From CAZAMB01 sp964486335 (GTDB lineage: Bacteria > Planctomycetota > Phycisphaerae > UBA1845), in NCBI GenBank assembly GCA_964486335.1, contig CAZAMB010000011.1, positions 1 through 64,000 of the forward strand: DNA of 64,000 bases. The letters run 5' to 3'. Positions 11,001 to 19,378 of the stretch are shown piece by piece. A program made the translations under genes and the position numbers. The notes below the pieces were generated by a model. It did no database searches. It was not told the origin of the DNA and saw only the letters and a program-made list of their open reading frames with translations. How positions within the stretch are numbered: position 1 is the first letter of the stretch; every line of letters begins with the position of its first letter.

Positions 11001-11187
11001 GCTCGATTTCAACCGGACCCAGCGCCGGAGCAACCGTGTTGATCTGCACCTGCACCGGCGTGGTGTCGGGAAACGCGTCGATCGGCAAATGGCGAAGCGA
11101 TTGCAGTCCGGCGATGACAAAGCCGAGCGAAACGATAATGACGATGAAACGGTTGCGTAACGACCAGCCGATGATCCAGTTGAGCAT
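8074..11187 (-). CDS. czcA: Heavy-metal efflux RND transporter, CzcA/CusA family
   Basis: 1037 aa from the ATG at 11187, with AGGAG six bases upstream; six more codons lie upstream in frame. Inner-membrane proton antiporter subunit of a tripartite metal pump. It has the twelve-helix RND layout with two large periplasmic loops: the N-terminal helix (NRFIVIIVSLGFVIAGLQSL), HLPIDAFPDTTPVQVQI, the transmembrane-4 segment with GAIDFGLVVDSSVIIVEN (the conserved acidic residues of heavy-metal RND pumps), GEIREGQQRFPLVIRL and a second transmembrane block. The exact ion cannot be read off. Last gene of a minus-strand operon with adaptor and Cys-rich proteins; no outer-membrane channel gene is present. 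Confidence 0.93.
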   Translation of the reverse strand: MLNWIIGWSLRNRFIVIIVSLGFVIAGLQSLRHLPIDAFPDTTPVQVQINTVAPALGPVEIEQQVTFPVEQVISGLSRLTEVRSISKFGLSQVTATFEDGTDVYFARQLINERLGSVKLPGSIERPEMGPVATGLGEVFHYLVTGKGESPPTLEELTTVHDWIIRPELRSVKGVAEVNTWGGERRQYQVLIDPVRLIQYSLTLDEVADALRQNNLSVGGGYLVKAGEATIVQGSALTTSIDQIADVVVSAHGGTPVRVRDVAEVRIGSEIRLGATTAGGRGEAVLGLGFMLIGENSHDVTSRLEARLDELRPAIPANVDVRIVYQRTVLIEHVIATVRRNLFEGALLVIAVLFVFLGNLRAGLIVALSIPLAMLFSFSAMMQFGIAASLLSLGAIDFGLVVDSSVIIVENSVRHLGHESKHGARRSVAEIVRDAAVEVRRPTMFGELIIMVVYLPILLLEGIEGKLFRPMALTVIFALTSSLIFSITLVPVLCSLLLTRRIAERENAIVRFAHRIHRPFVWAALQYRWTVTAMGAVAVIIGCILATRLGASFIPRLYEESIVINTVRLAGVSLDESVRYGTGIEQVLLRKYPDEIRDVWSRSGTAEVATDPMGMELTDVFITLTPRQEWTRARTQAQLTELMAAELSALPGMRMIFTQPIEMRMNEMIAGIRADVGVKIFGDDLDRLKVVAAQVQDVIDSIPGSADTVTEQITGQPVLQINVDQNAIARYGLPAAKVLQMVEALGGIEVGEIREGQQRFPLVIRLAEAYRQDPDAVGDLIIRTEAGERIPLSRLADIQQVQGASTIQREWQKRRIVVQCNVRGRDLRGFVEEARRRIADDLELPAGYSVRFGGQFEHLERGATRLMIVVPLALIAIFILLYFSMHSVRDALIVFTGAPFAAVGGILALWVRDMEFTISAGVGFVAVSGVSMLAGLVLVATIRRKIAEGMDVTQAIGETRLLRLRAILMTALVASLGFVPMALNTGVGAEIQRPLATVVIGGLIVDNTLTLVILPALYSLFGTRRPERIRAQEHGQRV

Positions 11188-11226
11188 GGCCTCTCCTGTC
11201 AGCACGGGTGCGGAAAACGGACCCGT

Positions 11227-12501
11227 CTACTTGGACAGTTTCTCCACCGCATGATCACAGCAACCCGCGCCGATACTGCCCTTGAGAATCTCGGTCTTCA
11301 GCAGGAAACTCCCCAAGGTCACCACCACATCGCCGCTCGTCACTCCCGACAACGCTTCGTACGCAGTTCCCGTATCAACACCCAAATGAACCTTCTTTGG
11401 CTGAAAAATGGTTCCTTCGTCGTTGCTCTTGAGAAAAACAAGATTGCAGCATCCATCCCACTGCACGGCCTCCTTGGGAATCAACAGCGCCCGCTCTCCG
11501 CTGCGAACCGCGATCCGCGCGCGACCGAATGTGTTGGCCCGAAGCAGTCCGTCGTCGTTGACAACTTCGGCTCGGGCCTTCAGCGTTCGTGTCGACGCGT
11601 CGAGGTGCGTGCTGATCCAGGCGATTTTTCCCGAATACAAATGACCGCGGACATTCTCGGGCGAGAATACCACGTTCTGCCCAACACCGACCGTCATGAC
11701 GTCCGATTCAAACAGATCGACCATCGCCCACAGCGTCGTCGTGTTCGCCACGGAAAACAGAATGCTTGTTGGCTCGACGGCTTCACCGAGCACCGCCGAG
11801 CGCTCCACCACCAGACCGTCAAACGGCGCGGTGACATGGAGGTGCGACGACGTGTCCCGTGATCGTCCCACCGCGACGATGTCGTCATTTGTCAGCCCCA
11901 GACTACGCAGTCGTTGGCTGGCGCGGGCGTGACTGAGTTGCGATTCAGCCAGCTTGTTCTCCGTTTCCTGGGCCTCGCTCTCCGCCCCGATGCCGCGATC
12001 GGCGAGCGTTCGCCGGCGATCCGCCAACTGCTTCCACAGCTCGATCGTGGCCGCGGCTTGAACCAGGTCCGCCTTGGCCGATCCCAGTTCCGCCGAATCC
12101 ACAACGACCAGCACCTCGCCCGCGACCACGGAGTCTCCAAGGTCTTTTCGAACTTCAAGGATGATGCCGGAGGCACGCGGAGAAAGATGCGCATAACGGT
12201 TTTCGTTATACGACGATTCCGCGTTTCGAGTGATGGCCGCGGAGAAGGGCTGCTCGTCGATGCGCACGAATTGCAGACCCGCCGCGCGAGCCACGTCCGC
12301 CGATTGCAGTCGAACCTGCGCTTTGGCATTCGTGCAAGTCGGCGACGGCGGCGAGGCCGCGCGCCGCACATTCCTTACGGGCTCGGCATCCAACCGTGGC
12401 GCCGCCCAGACGCGCTGCGCCGCGCCGCTGTCCATAATCAACAACAGCCCGACCGCGAGCAAGAAAACCATGGGGTGAACCGCTTTCATAACTTTCAACA
12501 T
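11227..12501 (-). CDS. czcB: RND efflux periplasmic adaptor, CzcB/CusB family
   Basis: 424 aa from the ATG at 12501 (GGAG nine bases upstream). Signal-anchor helix MVFLLAVGLLLIMDSG is followed by a barrel-sandwich segment (HLSPRASGIILEVRKDLGDSVVAGEVLVVVDS), a long alpha-hairpin (about residues 155-215), a second lipoyl half (VTAPFDGLVVERSAVLGEAV) and a beta-barrel. The C-terminus carries GAGCCDH, the di-cysteine motif frequent in CzcB-type adaptors. It bridges CzcA (40 bp downstream) to an outer-membrane channel, which must be encoded elsewhere. Confidence 0.9.
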   Translation of the reverse strand: MLKVMKAVHPMVFLLAVGLLLIMDSGAAQRVWAAPRLDAEPVRNVRRAASPPSPTCTNAKAQVRLQSADVARAAGLQFVRIDEQPFSAAITRNAESSYNENRYAHLSPRASGIILEVRKDLGDSVVAGEVLVVVDSAELGSAKADLVQAAATIELWKQLADRRRTLADRGIGAESEAQETENKLAESQLSHARASQRLRSLGLTNDDIVAVGRSRDTSSHLHVTAPFDGLVVERSAVLGEAVEPTSILFSVANTTTLWAMVDLFESDVMTVGVGQNVVFSPENVRGHLYSGKIAWISTHLDASTRTLKARAEVVNDDGLLRANTFGRARIAVRSGERALLIPKEAVQWDGCCNLVFLKSNDEGTIFQPKKVHLGVDTGTAYEALSGVTSGDVVVTLGSFLLKTEILKGSIGAGCCDHAVEKLSK

Positions 12502-12553
12502 GGGGTGTTTCTCCAATGGCGTCTGACTCCCGGCACTCCGAAATTGTCAAACG

Positions 12554-13192
12554 CTACGGCGTCTTTTTTTCTTTCTTTTCCTTAAGGTCTGGATTGCAGT
12601 CGGCGCATTGCGATTCCGGCACCGCGTGCTCGCCGCACCAGTCTCCCGCCGCCTTGAAGGCCGTCTCAAGAAACGGCCGACACTTCACGCACAGTGCCTC
12701 AGCGATGTCGTGCCCGGCGCAGAACCCGTCTGATTCAATGATCTCCGGCTTGCAGAACGGACACTTCGCCGGCTCAATGCCATGGGTGCAGCCGCTCGAC
12801 CCCGGCGGCGTCGGGTGGGCTTGACCGTGACCTGAACCAGGCTTGGCCCTGTCCTTGAGTTCCGGGTGGCATGAAACGCACTGCGAATCCGGCGCGTCGT
12901 GCGTCTTGCACCAGTCTTGCTTGGCGCGAAACGTGGTCTTGAGAAACGGGCGGCACTGATAGCACAGCGCCTCGGCCACGCCGTGTTCGCCGCAGAATCC
13001 CTGCGATGCAACGAGATCGGGCGTGCAGAACGGACATTTGTCCTTGCGGATCTCGTGCGGACATCGGTCCGCGTCACCCCCCTTAGAACTTGTCGCCTTG
13101 GAACCGGACGACTCATTGTCGCGCCGGCACGCGCCGATCAGGGGAAACGCGATCGAGAGCACCAACAACGAGGCAATCAAATACATTCTCAT
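12554..13192 (-). CDS. Cys/His-rich lipoprotein with two tandem metal-binding-like modules
   Basis: 212 aa. Signal peptide ends in a lipobox (FPLIGAC, Cys 22). Two copies of a ~65-residue module follow (about 43-110 and 134-202). Each has the spacing C-x-H ... CPFC-x-P ... FC-x-x-H ... ALC-x-x-CRPFL ... DWC-x-x-H ... QC-x-x-C. That is about nine Cys and three His per copy, far too many for a structural disulfide pattern alone. I infer metal binding (chaperone, sensor or periplasmic buffer) for the RND pump encoded 53 bp downstream. GGAG precedes the ATG by 8 bases. The family is not one I can name. Confidence 0.75.
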   Translation of the reverse strand: MRMYLIASLLVLSIAFPLIGACRRDNESSGSKATSSKGGDADRCPHEIRKDKCPFCTPDLVASQGFCGEHGVAEALCYQCRPFLKTTFRAKQDWCKTHDAPDSQCVSCHPELKDRAKPGSGHGQAHPTPPGSSGCTHGIEPAKCPFCKPEIIESDGFCAGHDIAEALCVKCRPFLETAFKAAGDWCGEHAVPESQCADCNPDLKEKKEKKTP

Positions 13193-13356
13193 GCAATCAT
13201 CTCCATTTCTGTTTTCAGACGCTGCGCCAATGGTCTAACGCGCCGAGGTCGGCCGCGCAGCGCGGATCTGGAATCAAAGACCGTCAAATCGAAAAGAAGC
13301 TCACGCGCGCAGAGCGCATTCGCGAGATGTTTCGATCATCGAGGCGAGGAGTCGGC

Positions 13357-13737
13357 TTAGATCAACAGCGGAAGGACCCGTTCACGGTCGGGCGGGGGCG
13401 AACCAGAAAACGACAATTCGCAAAACGCAATCCGGACACTCGGCGCTCCCTCGTCAGGAGCGTCGATCGCAATGGGAAACGGCAACACCGGGAGGAGCAA
13501 GTCACTGGCCTTGCTCAGCGTGACGCCGTGCGTGGAGCAAAAACAATCTTCAACCGTCGGTGGGTTGGCAGGTACATCGCCATCGCCCGAGCCCTCTTGT
13601 TCAGTCGCGTGCTTGCTGCAACAGCCGGGAGATGACGCGCTCTTTTCTTCGGCCGCGCCGCACAGCCCGCAGGCCGCCGGGCAGAGCACGGAGATCACCA
13701 GAACCAGCAACCCCGAAACGATCCTGTGCTTCAGCAT
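13357..13737 (-). CDS. Small exported Cys-rich protein, first gene of the metal-efflux operon
   Basis: 126 aa from the ATG at 13737. An N-terminal hydrophobic segment (VSGLLVLVISVLCPAACGLCGAA) works as a signal peptide or lipoprotein signal. A Cys/His patch follows (SPGCCSKHAT, then DCFCSTHGVTLSK), and the rest is Pro-rich. No family recognised. Position and Cys/His content suggest a metal-related periplasmic role, as with the next gene. A promoter lies immediately upstream, so the mRNA may be almost leaderless. The frame extends 14 codons upstream, past the predicted transcription start, so the start at 13737 is preferred. Confidence 0.6.
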   Translation of the reverse strand: MLKHRIVSGLLVLVISVLCPAACGLCGAAEEKSASSPGCCSKHATEQEGSGDGDVPANPPTVEDCFCSTHGVTLSKASDLLLPVLPFPIAIDAPDEGAPSVRIAFCELSFSGSPPPDRERVLPLLI

Positions 13738-13746
13738 CCTATGATA

Positions 13747-13775
13747 ATTATCGCCATTCCCCACCGAAAGTTCAA
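13747..13775 (-). promoter_or_regulatory. Promoter of the metal-efflux operon with palindromic -10 region
   Basis: Minus strand: TTGAAC (13770-13775), 17-bp spacer, GATAAT (13747-13752). The -10 box is part of a 10-bp perfect palindrome GATAATTATC, a plausible operator for a metal regulator. The expected start site near 13740 is only a few bases before the ATG at 13737. Confidence 0.6.
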
Positions 13776-13865
13776 CCACCGTGAATCACGAAATCGAGTA
13801 CCGGTAATGTTTTCCCGTGAACCGCGCCGCGACCATAGCGAGCTAACAAGTCTGCCAGTCAATCG

Positions 13866-13970
13866 GAGCCGCGACCGTGAGGGAGCGGGACTTTCCTGCC
13901 TATCAGTCAGAGCCGCGAGAGCCTGCCCTTGACGCGAGGCGTCAAGTGTAAGGGAGCGGGTGTTTTCGCG
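13866..13970. repeat. Intergenic repeat cluster with perfect hairpin
   Basis: GAGCCGCGACCGTGAGGGAGCGGG (13866-13889 region) recurs in degenerate form about 45 bp later (GAGCCGCGAGA ... AAGGGAGCGGG), separated by a perfect 8-bp hairpin CTTGACGC-gag-GCGTCAAG (13928-13946). This resembles the short dispersed repeats common in planctomycete genomes. It lies between two minus-strand genes and no CDS is credible here. Confidence 0.6.
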
Positions 13971-14032
13971 TGATCGACCGCAATTCCACCTGCTGTTTCA
14001 ACCGCACGATCAACCGGCTCGCCGTGCAACCC

Positions 14033-15133
14033 TCATGGCTTCAAAAGCTCCGCCAGCGACTTCTTCGCAAGCTCAAGATCCGGATCGCGACGAAGACTCT
14101 CCTCGTAGGCCGCCCGCGCGTCCTCGGTTCGACCCAACTGCGCAAGCGCATTGCCCTTCCGCCAACAAGCGTGGGCCACAGTCTGCATCGTGTCGAAGTC
14201 CGGTTCGTCTGCGATGTACTCGTCCAGCAGTTCGACCGCCCGGGCCGGTTCAAACTTGTTCAATATGCGCATCCGCGCCTGCCCGTACAGCGCGCGGTAG
14301 TACGTCGCTCCCTTGTCTCCTCGTCGCGCCGCTTCATACGCCGCGTCGGCCGCCTCGAATCGCTTTTCCTCAGCCAGGATGTCCGCCAGCGCCGCGTGAA
14401 GGCTTGGCTCCTCGGGACGTTCCACGATGCCGGCTTCCAGCAGCGCAATGGCACGATCCGTCTCCTTGTTCCGGTGACGGCACATCGCCAGAAGCTGCTT
14501 CCCCTTCACCGGATCGAGCGCCTCGATCTCCTCGCTCAGCGCGATCGCCCGATCCATGTCCCCCAGCGGGCCGGGCGCAAGATTCGAGAATACCAGCATC
14601 GTTCGCGCCTCCGTGTCCGCGGGGTCCAGTTCGATGACCCGGCCCAGTGCCGTCTTGAACGGCCCGAGTTGCTTCACCGCACTGAGCATCCCGCTGACGC
14701 TCTGCATGTCCGCGGCCAGTTGCGCCCCCAGCGCCTTCGCATAGGCAAGGTGCGCTTCGGCACGCTCCGGCAGCAGTTCGACCGCCTTCAATCCATAGTC
14801 CGCCGCCGATGCAACGTCCTTCAGCTCGCGCGTCACCTCGCTCAGCAGGATGCACGCCTCGCCGTCGCGGTCGGATTCCTCAACGATGTGTAGCAGCAGC
14901 GCCTGGGCCGAAGCAAAGTCCTTCTTCTTAATGAGTGCCCGCGCTTCTCCGAAAACCGCCCCGCCGAGAAACGCATCGTCAGCGTTGAGTACGCTTCCCG
15001 CGGTCAGTTCCCTGCCCGATGCGTCCACCAATTGCGTCGAGGGACTCCTCGTCAACCAGAAGTAAAACGTCACCGAAGCGATGGCCAGGCTGACCATCAG
15101 AGACAGGAGGATTCTTTTCGTCCGCTTCTTCAT
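14033..15133 (-). CDS. Membrane-anchored TPR protein
   Basis: 366 aa from the ATG at 15133 (MKKRTKR...). One N-terminal transmembrane segment (ILLSLMVSLAIASVTFYFWL) anchors it, with the rest outside the cytoplasm. From about residue 65 to the end there are tetratricopeptide-type helical pairs (for example AALADILAEEKRFEAADAAYEAA and KGNALAQLGRTEDARAAYEESL, each quoted only in part). TPRs mediate protein-protein contacts. No enzymatic motif is visible and the neighbours give no clear context. Confidence 0.75.
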   Translation of the reverse strand: MKKRTKRILLSLMVSLAIASVTFYFWLTRSPSTQLVDASGRELTAGSVLNADDAFLGGAVFGEARALIKKKDFASAQALLLHIVEESDRDGEACILLSEVTRELKDVASAADYGLKAVELLPERAEAHLAYAKALGAQLAADMQSVSGMLSAVKQLGPFKTALGRVIELDPADTEARTMLVFSNLAPGPLGDMDRAIALSEEIEALDPVKGKQLLAMCRHRNKETDRAIALLEAGIVERPEEPSLHAALADILAEEKRFEAADAAYEAARRGDKGATYYRALYGQARMRILNKFEPARAVELLDEYIADEPDFDTMQTVAHACWRKGNALAQLGRTEDARAAYEESLRRDPDLELAKKSLAELLKP

Positions 15134-15222
15134 CGGCTCACTGTAGATAGCCCGCCACGGCCGAACAAGTTGAGCGTTGATTCGCACCCGGTCGAAAACC
15201 CGTGGCGTCGCCTTTACGGACA

Positions 15223-15247
15223 GCGTCGCCCCTTGTGGGCGGCGTCG
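15223..15247 (+). repeat. REP-like hairpin with CTTGT loop
   Basis: Plus strand stem GCGTCGCCC / GGGCGGCGT around loop CTTGT (one or two G-U pairs). The same stem and identical loop occur at 19918-19940, there preceded by GTAG. A GTAGCGTC motif also follows at 15259-15266. The copies look like members of one REP family mobilised by a RAYT such as the one at 55306. The remaining intergenic space up to 15591 shows no gene; it is AT-rich around 15460-15540 and may hold the promoter of the next gene. Confidence 0.55.
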
Positions 15248-15663
15248 CTCCTAAATGCGTAGCGTCAAGGGTCATTCCGCCCGGCCGCTTCCCCCTTGCC
15301 AAGGGGGGACACAGGGGGGTCAAATCGGCATGCGTGAAAACCGCATTCGCCGGAGACCTTTCCGCAAATCGCAAATTGATTGGCTTCCACAAACCCGGCT
15401 CCCAATTATTGAAACCAACCGTAACCGCGACAAAAAACAGGTGTTCTAAGCGCCACTAACTGCTTTCGTACAACTAGTTTGCGATTAATTCTTCAAAAAG
15501 CGGATTTATTATTGACAAACAATAATCTGATGTTAGGTTGTTGTACGGTATCGGCGCGGTTGCCGTACCGGGACGGGTTTAGGTGGCGATCATGAGTCTC
15601 GAAATGCAGGTCGAATAGGCTCGAGGAAATCCCGACGCGAGCCGGGAGCCTCGAACGGTCAAC

Positions 15664-17259
15664 TTGGATTGGGATCATCCGTCGATCGCGCCAAGGGCTT
15701 CCGCCCGCACCGCCGAAGTGAGCCTGCGGTTCGGCGTTCCGGTCGGCCGGGGCGCTCGGCTGTGTGCCGATTCGCCGGTCGTTGCTCTGGTGCCCGGACA
15801 GGTGGTGCTGCTGCTGGGTCCATCCGGCAGCGGCAAGAGCAGCGCGCTGTCGGCCATCGAATCTCAGTTTGCCGCAGCCTGCATGGTCGGGCGGATCGCC
15901 TTCGATCCCCACGAGGCAATCATCGACGGGGTCGCGTCAACCGCGCCGGCCGCCGAGGCGATGTCCATTCTCACCGCCTGCGGACTCGGCGAGCCGGCCC
16001 TTTGGCTCCGCCCGTTTCGCGCGCTCTCCGAGGGCGAGCGATTCCGCGCCCGGCTCGCGCGGGCGGTCGGCCTCGTCGCGAGCGAATCAAGCGGCGCGCC
16101 GCTTCTGTGCGATGAGTTTTGTTCCGGGCTTCATCGGCGGTTGGCGTGTGCGGTTGCGTTCAATCTGCGCCGGCTCGCGTCCCGCGCCGGCCTTTCGGTC
16201 GTCGTGGCGACGTGCAATGACGATATCGTTGCCGATCTTAATCCGCACGTCATCGTCCGATTCAGCGGCGGAACGTGCCGCGTGGAACAGCGCCGCGCCG
16301 CCGAGCGGCGGTCGATCAGTCTGCTGCGCCGCTTGCGCATCGAGCCGGGCTCAAAACGAGACTATGAGTCCCTCGCCGCGATGCACTATCGAAACACCGA
16401 AGAACTGGGCTTCGTGGACAAAGTCTTCGTGCTTCGCGAAGGAGAGAGCGGCGAAATCCTGGGAATTGTCGTCTATTCGCACGCCGCGCTCGAACTCGCC
16501 TTGCGCAACGAAGCGACGAACGGGTGGTTTTCGCGCAACCCAAGGCGTGTAAACCGCCACCTTCGCGTTCTCCGTCGGCTGGTGATTCACCCGGACGTGC
16601 GCGGGTGCGGGCTGGGCCATCATCTCGTGCGCGAAACGATGCCACGCATTGGCACAAATTTCATCGAGTGTCTCGCCACCATGGGCGAATACAACCCCGT
16701 GTTCGAAAAAGCAGGCATGACCCGCGTCGGGCAATACGCGTCCGATCCGAAGCGGTCCGCCGCGCTGAACGCCCTTCGCGCGATGGACGTGGATCCGCGG
16801 CAACACGATTTCGCCGAATGCGTGGCGAGACAGCGGCGAGTGCGGGCGATTGTCGCCGGCGTGGTCCATGATTGGTATGCGGGCACGACAGCGGGCGGCG
16901 AAGCGCGCGTCGCCCGGCAGTCGCCGGAGTTCCTCGCGCGGACGTTTCGCGGTTTGGTGGGCGCTCGGCCGGTCTACTATCTGTGGCAACGGGACGCAAA
17001 CTCCAACGGAAACGACGCAATTCGCGCTCCAAAGCCAAGTGAAACTCATCCAGTTTCAGCCCCAACAGAACGCCATTCATTTGTTTCAGAAGCTCGTGAA
17101 AAGAGAACGCACCCATTTGAGCGTCCCAGGCGCCGGCGCACCGCGCGGCGCAACCGAAACCAACCTGCCTCCCTCCTCCACAACCCGTCGGGGGTGCGCC
17201 GAGCCGCGCGCCCTCGGCGGGCACCCGCCGAAGGCCAGGGCAGCGAGCAGACTGGTTAA
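15664..17259 (+). CDS. ABC-type ATPase fused to GNAT-like acetyltransferase domain
   Basis: About 531 aa. The N-terminal half is an ABC nucleotide-binding domain without a permease: Walker A GPSGSGKSS near residue 52, signature-like LSEGERFRARLARA near 128, Walker B PLLCDEF near 156. The second half (about 225-390) resembles a GNAT fold: ILGIVVYSHAALEL, then RRLVIHPDVRGCGLGHHLV as the acetyl-CoA loop. This matches the COG2401 architecture (ATPase fused to predicted acetyltransferase), whose function is unknown. The last ~75 residues are Arg/Pro-rich and unstructured. Start is unclear: TTG at 15664 is the first in-frame start, because an ATG at 15592 is followed after eight codons by an in-frame TAG. 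Confidence 0.75.
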   Translation: MDWDHPSIAPRASARTAEVSLRFGVPVGRGARLCADSPVVALVPGQVVLLLGPSGSGKSSALSAIESQFAAACMVGRIAFDPHEAIIDGVASTAPAAEAMSILTACGLGEPALWLRPFRALSEGERFRARLARAVGLVASESSGAPLLCDEFCSGLHRRLACAVAFNLRRLASRAGLSVVVATCNDDIVADLNPHVIVRFSGGTCRVEQRRAAERRSISLLRRLRIEPGSKRDYESLAAMHYRNTEELGFVDKVFVLREGESGEILGIVVYSHAALELALRNEATNGWFSRNPRRVNRHLRVLRRLVIHPDVRGCGLGHHLVRETMPRIGTNFIECLATMGEYNPVFEKAGMTRVGQYASDPKRSAALNALRAMDVDPRQHDFAECVARQRRVRAIVAGVVHDWYAGTTAGGEARVARQSPEFLARTFRGLVGARPVYYLWQRDANSNGNDAIRAPKPSETHPVSAPTERHSFVSEAREKRTHPFERPRRRRTARRNRNQPASLLHNPSGVRRAARPRRAPAEGQGSEQTG

Positions 17260-17307
17260 TGGACGAGTCGCGGGCGCAGCGGATCAGGCGGCGACCGAGG
17301 GACAGGT

Positions 17308-19047
17308 TCACGTCGGAAACTGAAAGTCGGCGATCTGCATCTCAACGCTTCGGCGACCGTTGAAGTCGTTGATGATCGGCTCGAAGGCCACGCGGCAGCG
17401 GCGATGCAGCTTGAGGTCTTCCAGTTCCGAGGCGAGTCCGAAGCCGATTCCTTTGATCTGCGCGCCGTTCTGTCGAAACGACGCCTGCAAGTGGTCACCG
17501 CCCGATCCGACGCATCGGGGTTCGGCGGCGAGTTCGAGCCAATCGGTGGACAGCAGGGGCTTGGGATTTCCCGCGCCGAACGGGCCGAGTCCGAGGATGG
17601 CTTCGGTCGTCGCCAGGGACATTTCCGAAAGCAACACTTCGGCGTCGAGGCGCAATTTGGGCGTCAGATCGTCGGCAGTAAGGCGCTGGTTGGCCAATTC
17701 GACGAAAGCTTCCGTGAAGTCGGCGATGCGGTCGGCGGCGATACGCAGACCGGCCGCCGCGGCGTGGCCGCCATGGGCGATCAAATGCTCCGCGCAATCG
17801 GCGAGCGAGGCGGCGAGATCGAAATTGCGAATGGAGCGGGCGCTACCCTGCCCCTCGCCGTTGGTCAATGCGATCATGACGGCCGGTCGGTGATAGCGAC
17901 CGACGATGCGCGAAGCGACGATTCCGATGACCCCTGCGTGCCAGCCTTCAGCCGCCAGAACGATGGCCCTTCGCGCGTCGCCGGCAAGATTGTCGCGGTC
18001 GATCATTTCGCAGGCCTGTTTGACGGTCTTCCGCTCGACGGATTGCCGGGAGCGATTGTGCTCTTCGAGGTAGAGGGCGATTTCGCGCGATCGCGCGGCG
18101 TCGGCGCGGGTGAAGAGCTCGACGGCCAGGCGGGCATGGCCCATTCGGCCGGCGGCGTTGATGCGGGGAGCCAGTTTGAACCCTACGTCGTAGCATCCGA
18201 TTTTTCCTCCGGCGAGGCCGGCCGATTCGATCAGACTTCGGACGCCGGCCAGTCGCGTGGTGGGCAGCGCCTGCAGGCCGTGGCGTGCGATGATTCGGTT
18301 CTCGCCAATGAGCGGGACCACGTCGGCGATGGTGCCCAGCGCCGCCAGGGGAAGCATTTCCTGTAGCAGTTCGCGATACTCAGGGGAAACCTTTTCCGTG
18401 CCGCAGACTCTACGGGCCAACTCCCAGGCGAGCTTGAACGCCACTCCCGCGCCGCTCAGGTGCGGGTTCGGATAGGTTCCGCCGACCGAGGGATGGACGA
18501 TGGCCGCAGCCCTGGGCAGACGGTCCTGGGGCGTGTGGTGGTCGGTGACGATGAACGAAACGCCGCGGATCGAGAGTTCCTCGGCGGCCTCGACGGCGGT
18601 GATGCCGCAATCGACGGTGACGATCAACTCGGCCCCTTCGTCGGCAAGCCGTTTCGCCGCGTCCAGGTTGACGCCGTAGCCTTCCTCGATGCGGTGGGGG
18701 ACGTAGAAGTTCACCTCTCCGCCCGCGAGGCGAATCATGTGCCACAGAATCGCCAGGCCGGTGGTGCCGTCCACGTCATAATCGCCGTAGAGGACGATTC
18801 GCCTTCCTTCGCGAATGGCGTCGGCGATGAGTTGGGCCGCTTGTCGTGCTCCGGGGAGCAGGTCGGGCGGATGCAGATCGCGAAGCTGTGGGGAGAGGAA
18901 ACTCTCGCACGAGTGATCTGGTGGAAGTCCGCGATTGCACAGGAGTTGCGCGACGACGGGCGCGACGCCCCATGATCTGGCGAGCGACTCGCATTCCGCC
19001 GTAGGGGCCGCCATGATCCATTTTTTTTGCACGCGATTCGTGTTCAT
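17308..19047 (-). CDS. recJ: Single-stranded-DNA-specific 5'-3' exonuclease RecJ
   Basis: 579 aa from the ATG at 19047 (a further ATG at 19014 is also possible; the open frame runs to 19203 without family support). DHH-superfamily phosphoesterase motifs: YGDYDVDGTTG (motif I), VDCGITAV (II), VTDHHTPQD (III), HPSVGG and GAGVAFKLAW (IV region), then the DHHA1 domain with AHGGHAAAAGL and a C-terminal OB-like region. It acts in recombination and mismatch or base-excision repair in the cytoplasm. It converges on the ABC-GNAT gene and is divergent from the response regulator. Confidence 0.95.
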   Translation of the reverse strand: MNTNRVQKKWIMAAPTAECESLARSWGVAPVVAQLLCNRGLPPDHSCESFLSPQLRDLHPPDLLPGARQAAQLIADAIREGRRIVLYGDYDVDGTTGLAILWHMIRLAGGEVNFYVPHRIEEGYGVNLDAAKRLADEGAELIVTVDCGITAVEAAEELSIRGVSFIVTDHHTPQDRLPRAAAIVHPSVGGTYPNPHLSGAGVAFKLAWELARRVCGTEKVSPEYRELLQEMLPLAALGTIADVVPLIGENRIIARHGLQALPTTRLAGVRSLIESAGLAGGKIGCYDVGFKLAPRINAAGRMGHARLAVELFTRADAARSREIALYLEEHNRSRQSVERKTVKQACEMIDRDNLAGDARRAIVLAAEGWHAGVIGIVASRIVGRYHRPAVMIALTNGEGQGSARSIRNFDLAASLADCAEHLIAHGGHAAAAGLRIAADRIADFTEAFVELANQRLTADDLTPKLRLDAEVLLSEMSLATTEAILGLGPFGAGNPKPLLSTDWLELAAEPRCVGSGGDHLQASFRQNGAQIKGIGFGLASELEDLKLHRRCRVAFEPIINDFNGRRSVEMQIADFQFPT

Positions 19048-19297
19048 CCAATAGCCCGGAGAGTTCGATACCGACGGTCGTTGATTCGTTCGCCTGAATG
19101 TACCCGTTGAAGCACTGCGGGCAAATCCGTCGGCGGCCGAGAGAGCGACGGCCACGAGGAACAGAACGCGCGTCTGATAAAAAGGGTGAGCAGCGAAGAA
19201 CAAACGGTCGGACCTAACCGACTGATTTCACTTCGCTTAGCGTCCTGTAACGCGCTCAATTGGCACGCGTCTTGCTGTGAAAAACGTATCCAAGTGC

Positions 19298-19326
19298 TTG
19301 ATCGGACCGGGTCATCTTTCTATACT
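19298..19326 (+). promoter_or_regulatory. Promoter of the response-regulator gene
   Basis: TTGATC (19298-19303), 17-bp spacer, TATACT (19321-19326). Predicted start near 19333 gives a 5' leader of about 46 nt before the GTG at 19379. This is the only recognisable signal in the 330-bp recJ/regulator intergenic space. Confidence 0.65.
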
Positions 19327-19378
19327 CGAACGACACGGGAACCGAAATCGGGCGGGTAGACAATCAGGAGGCAATATC

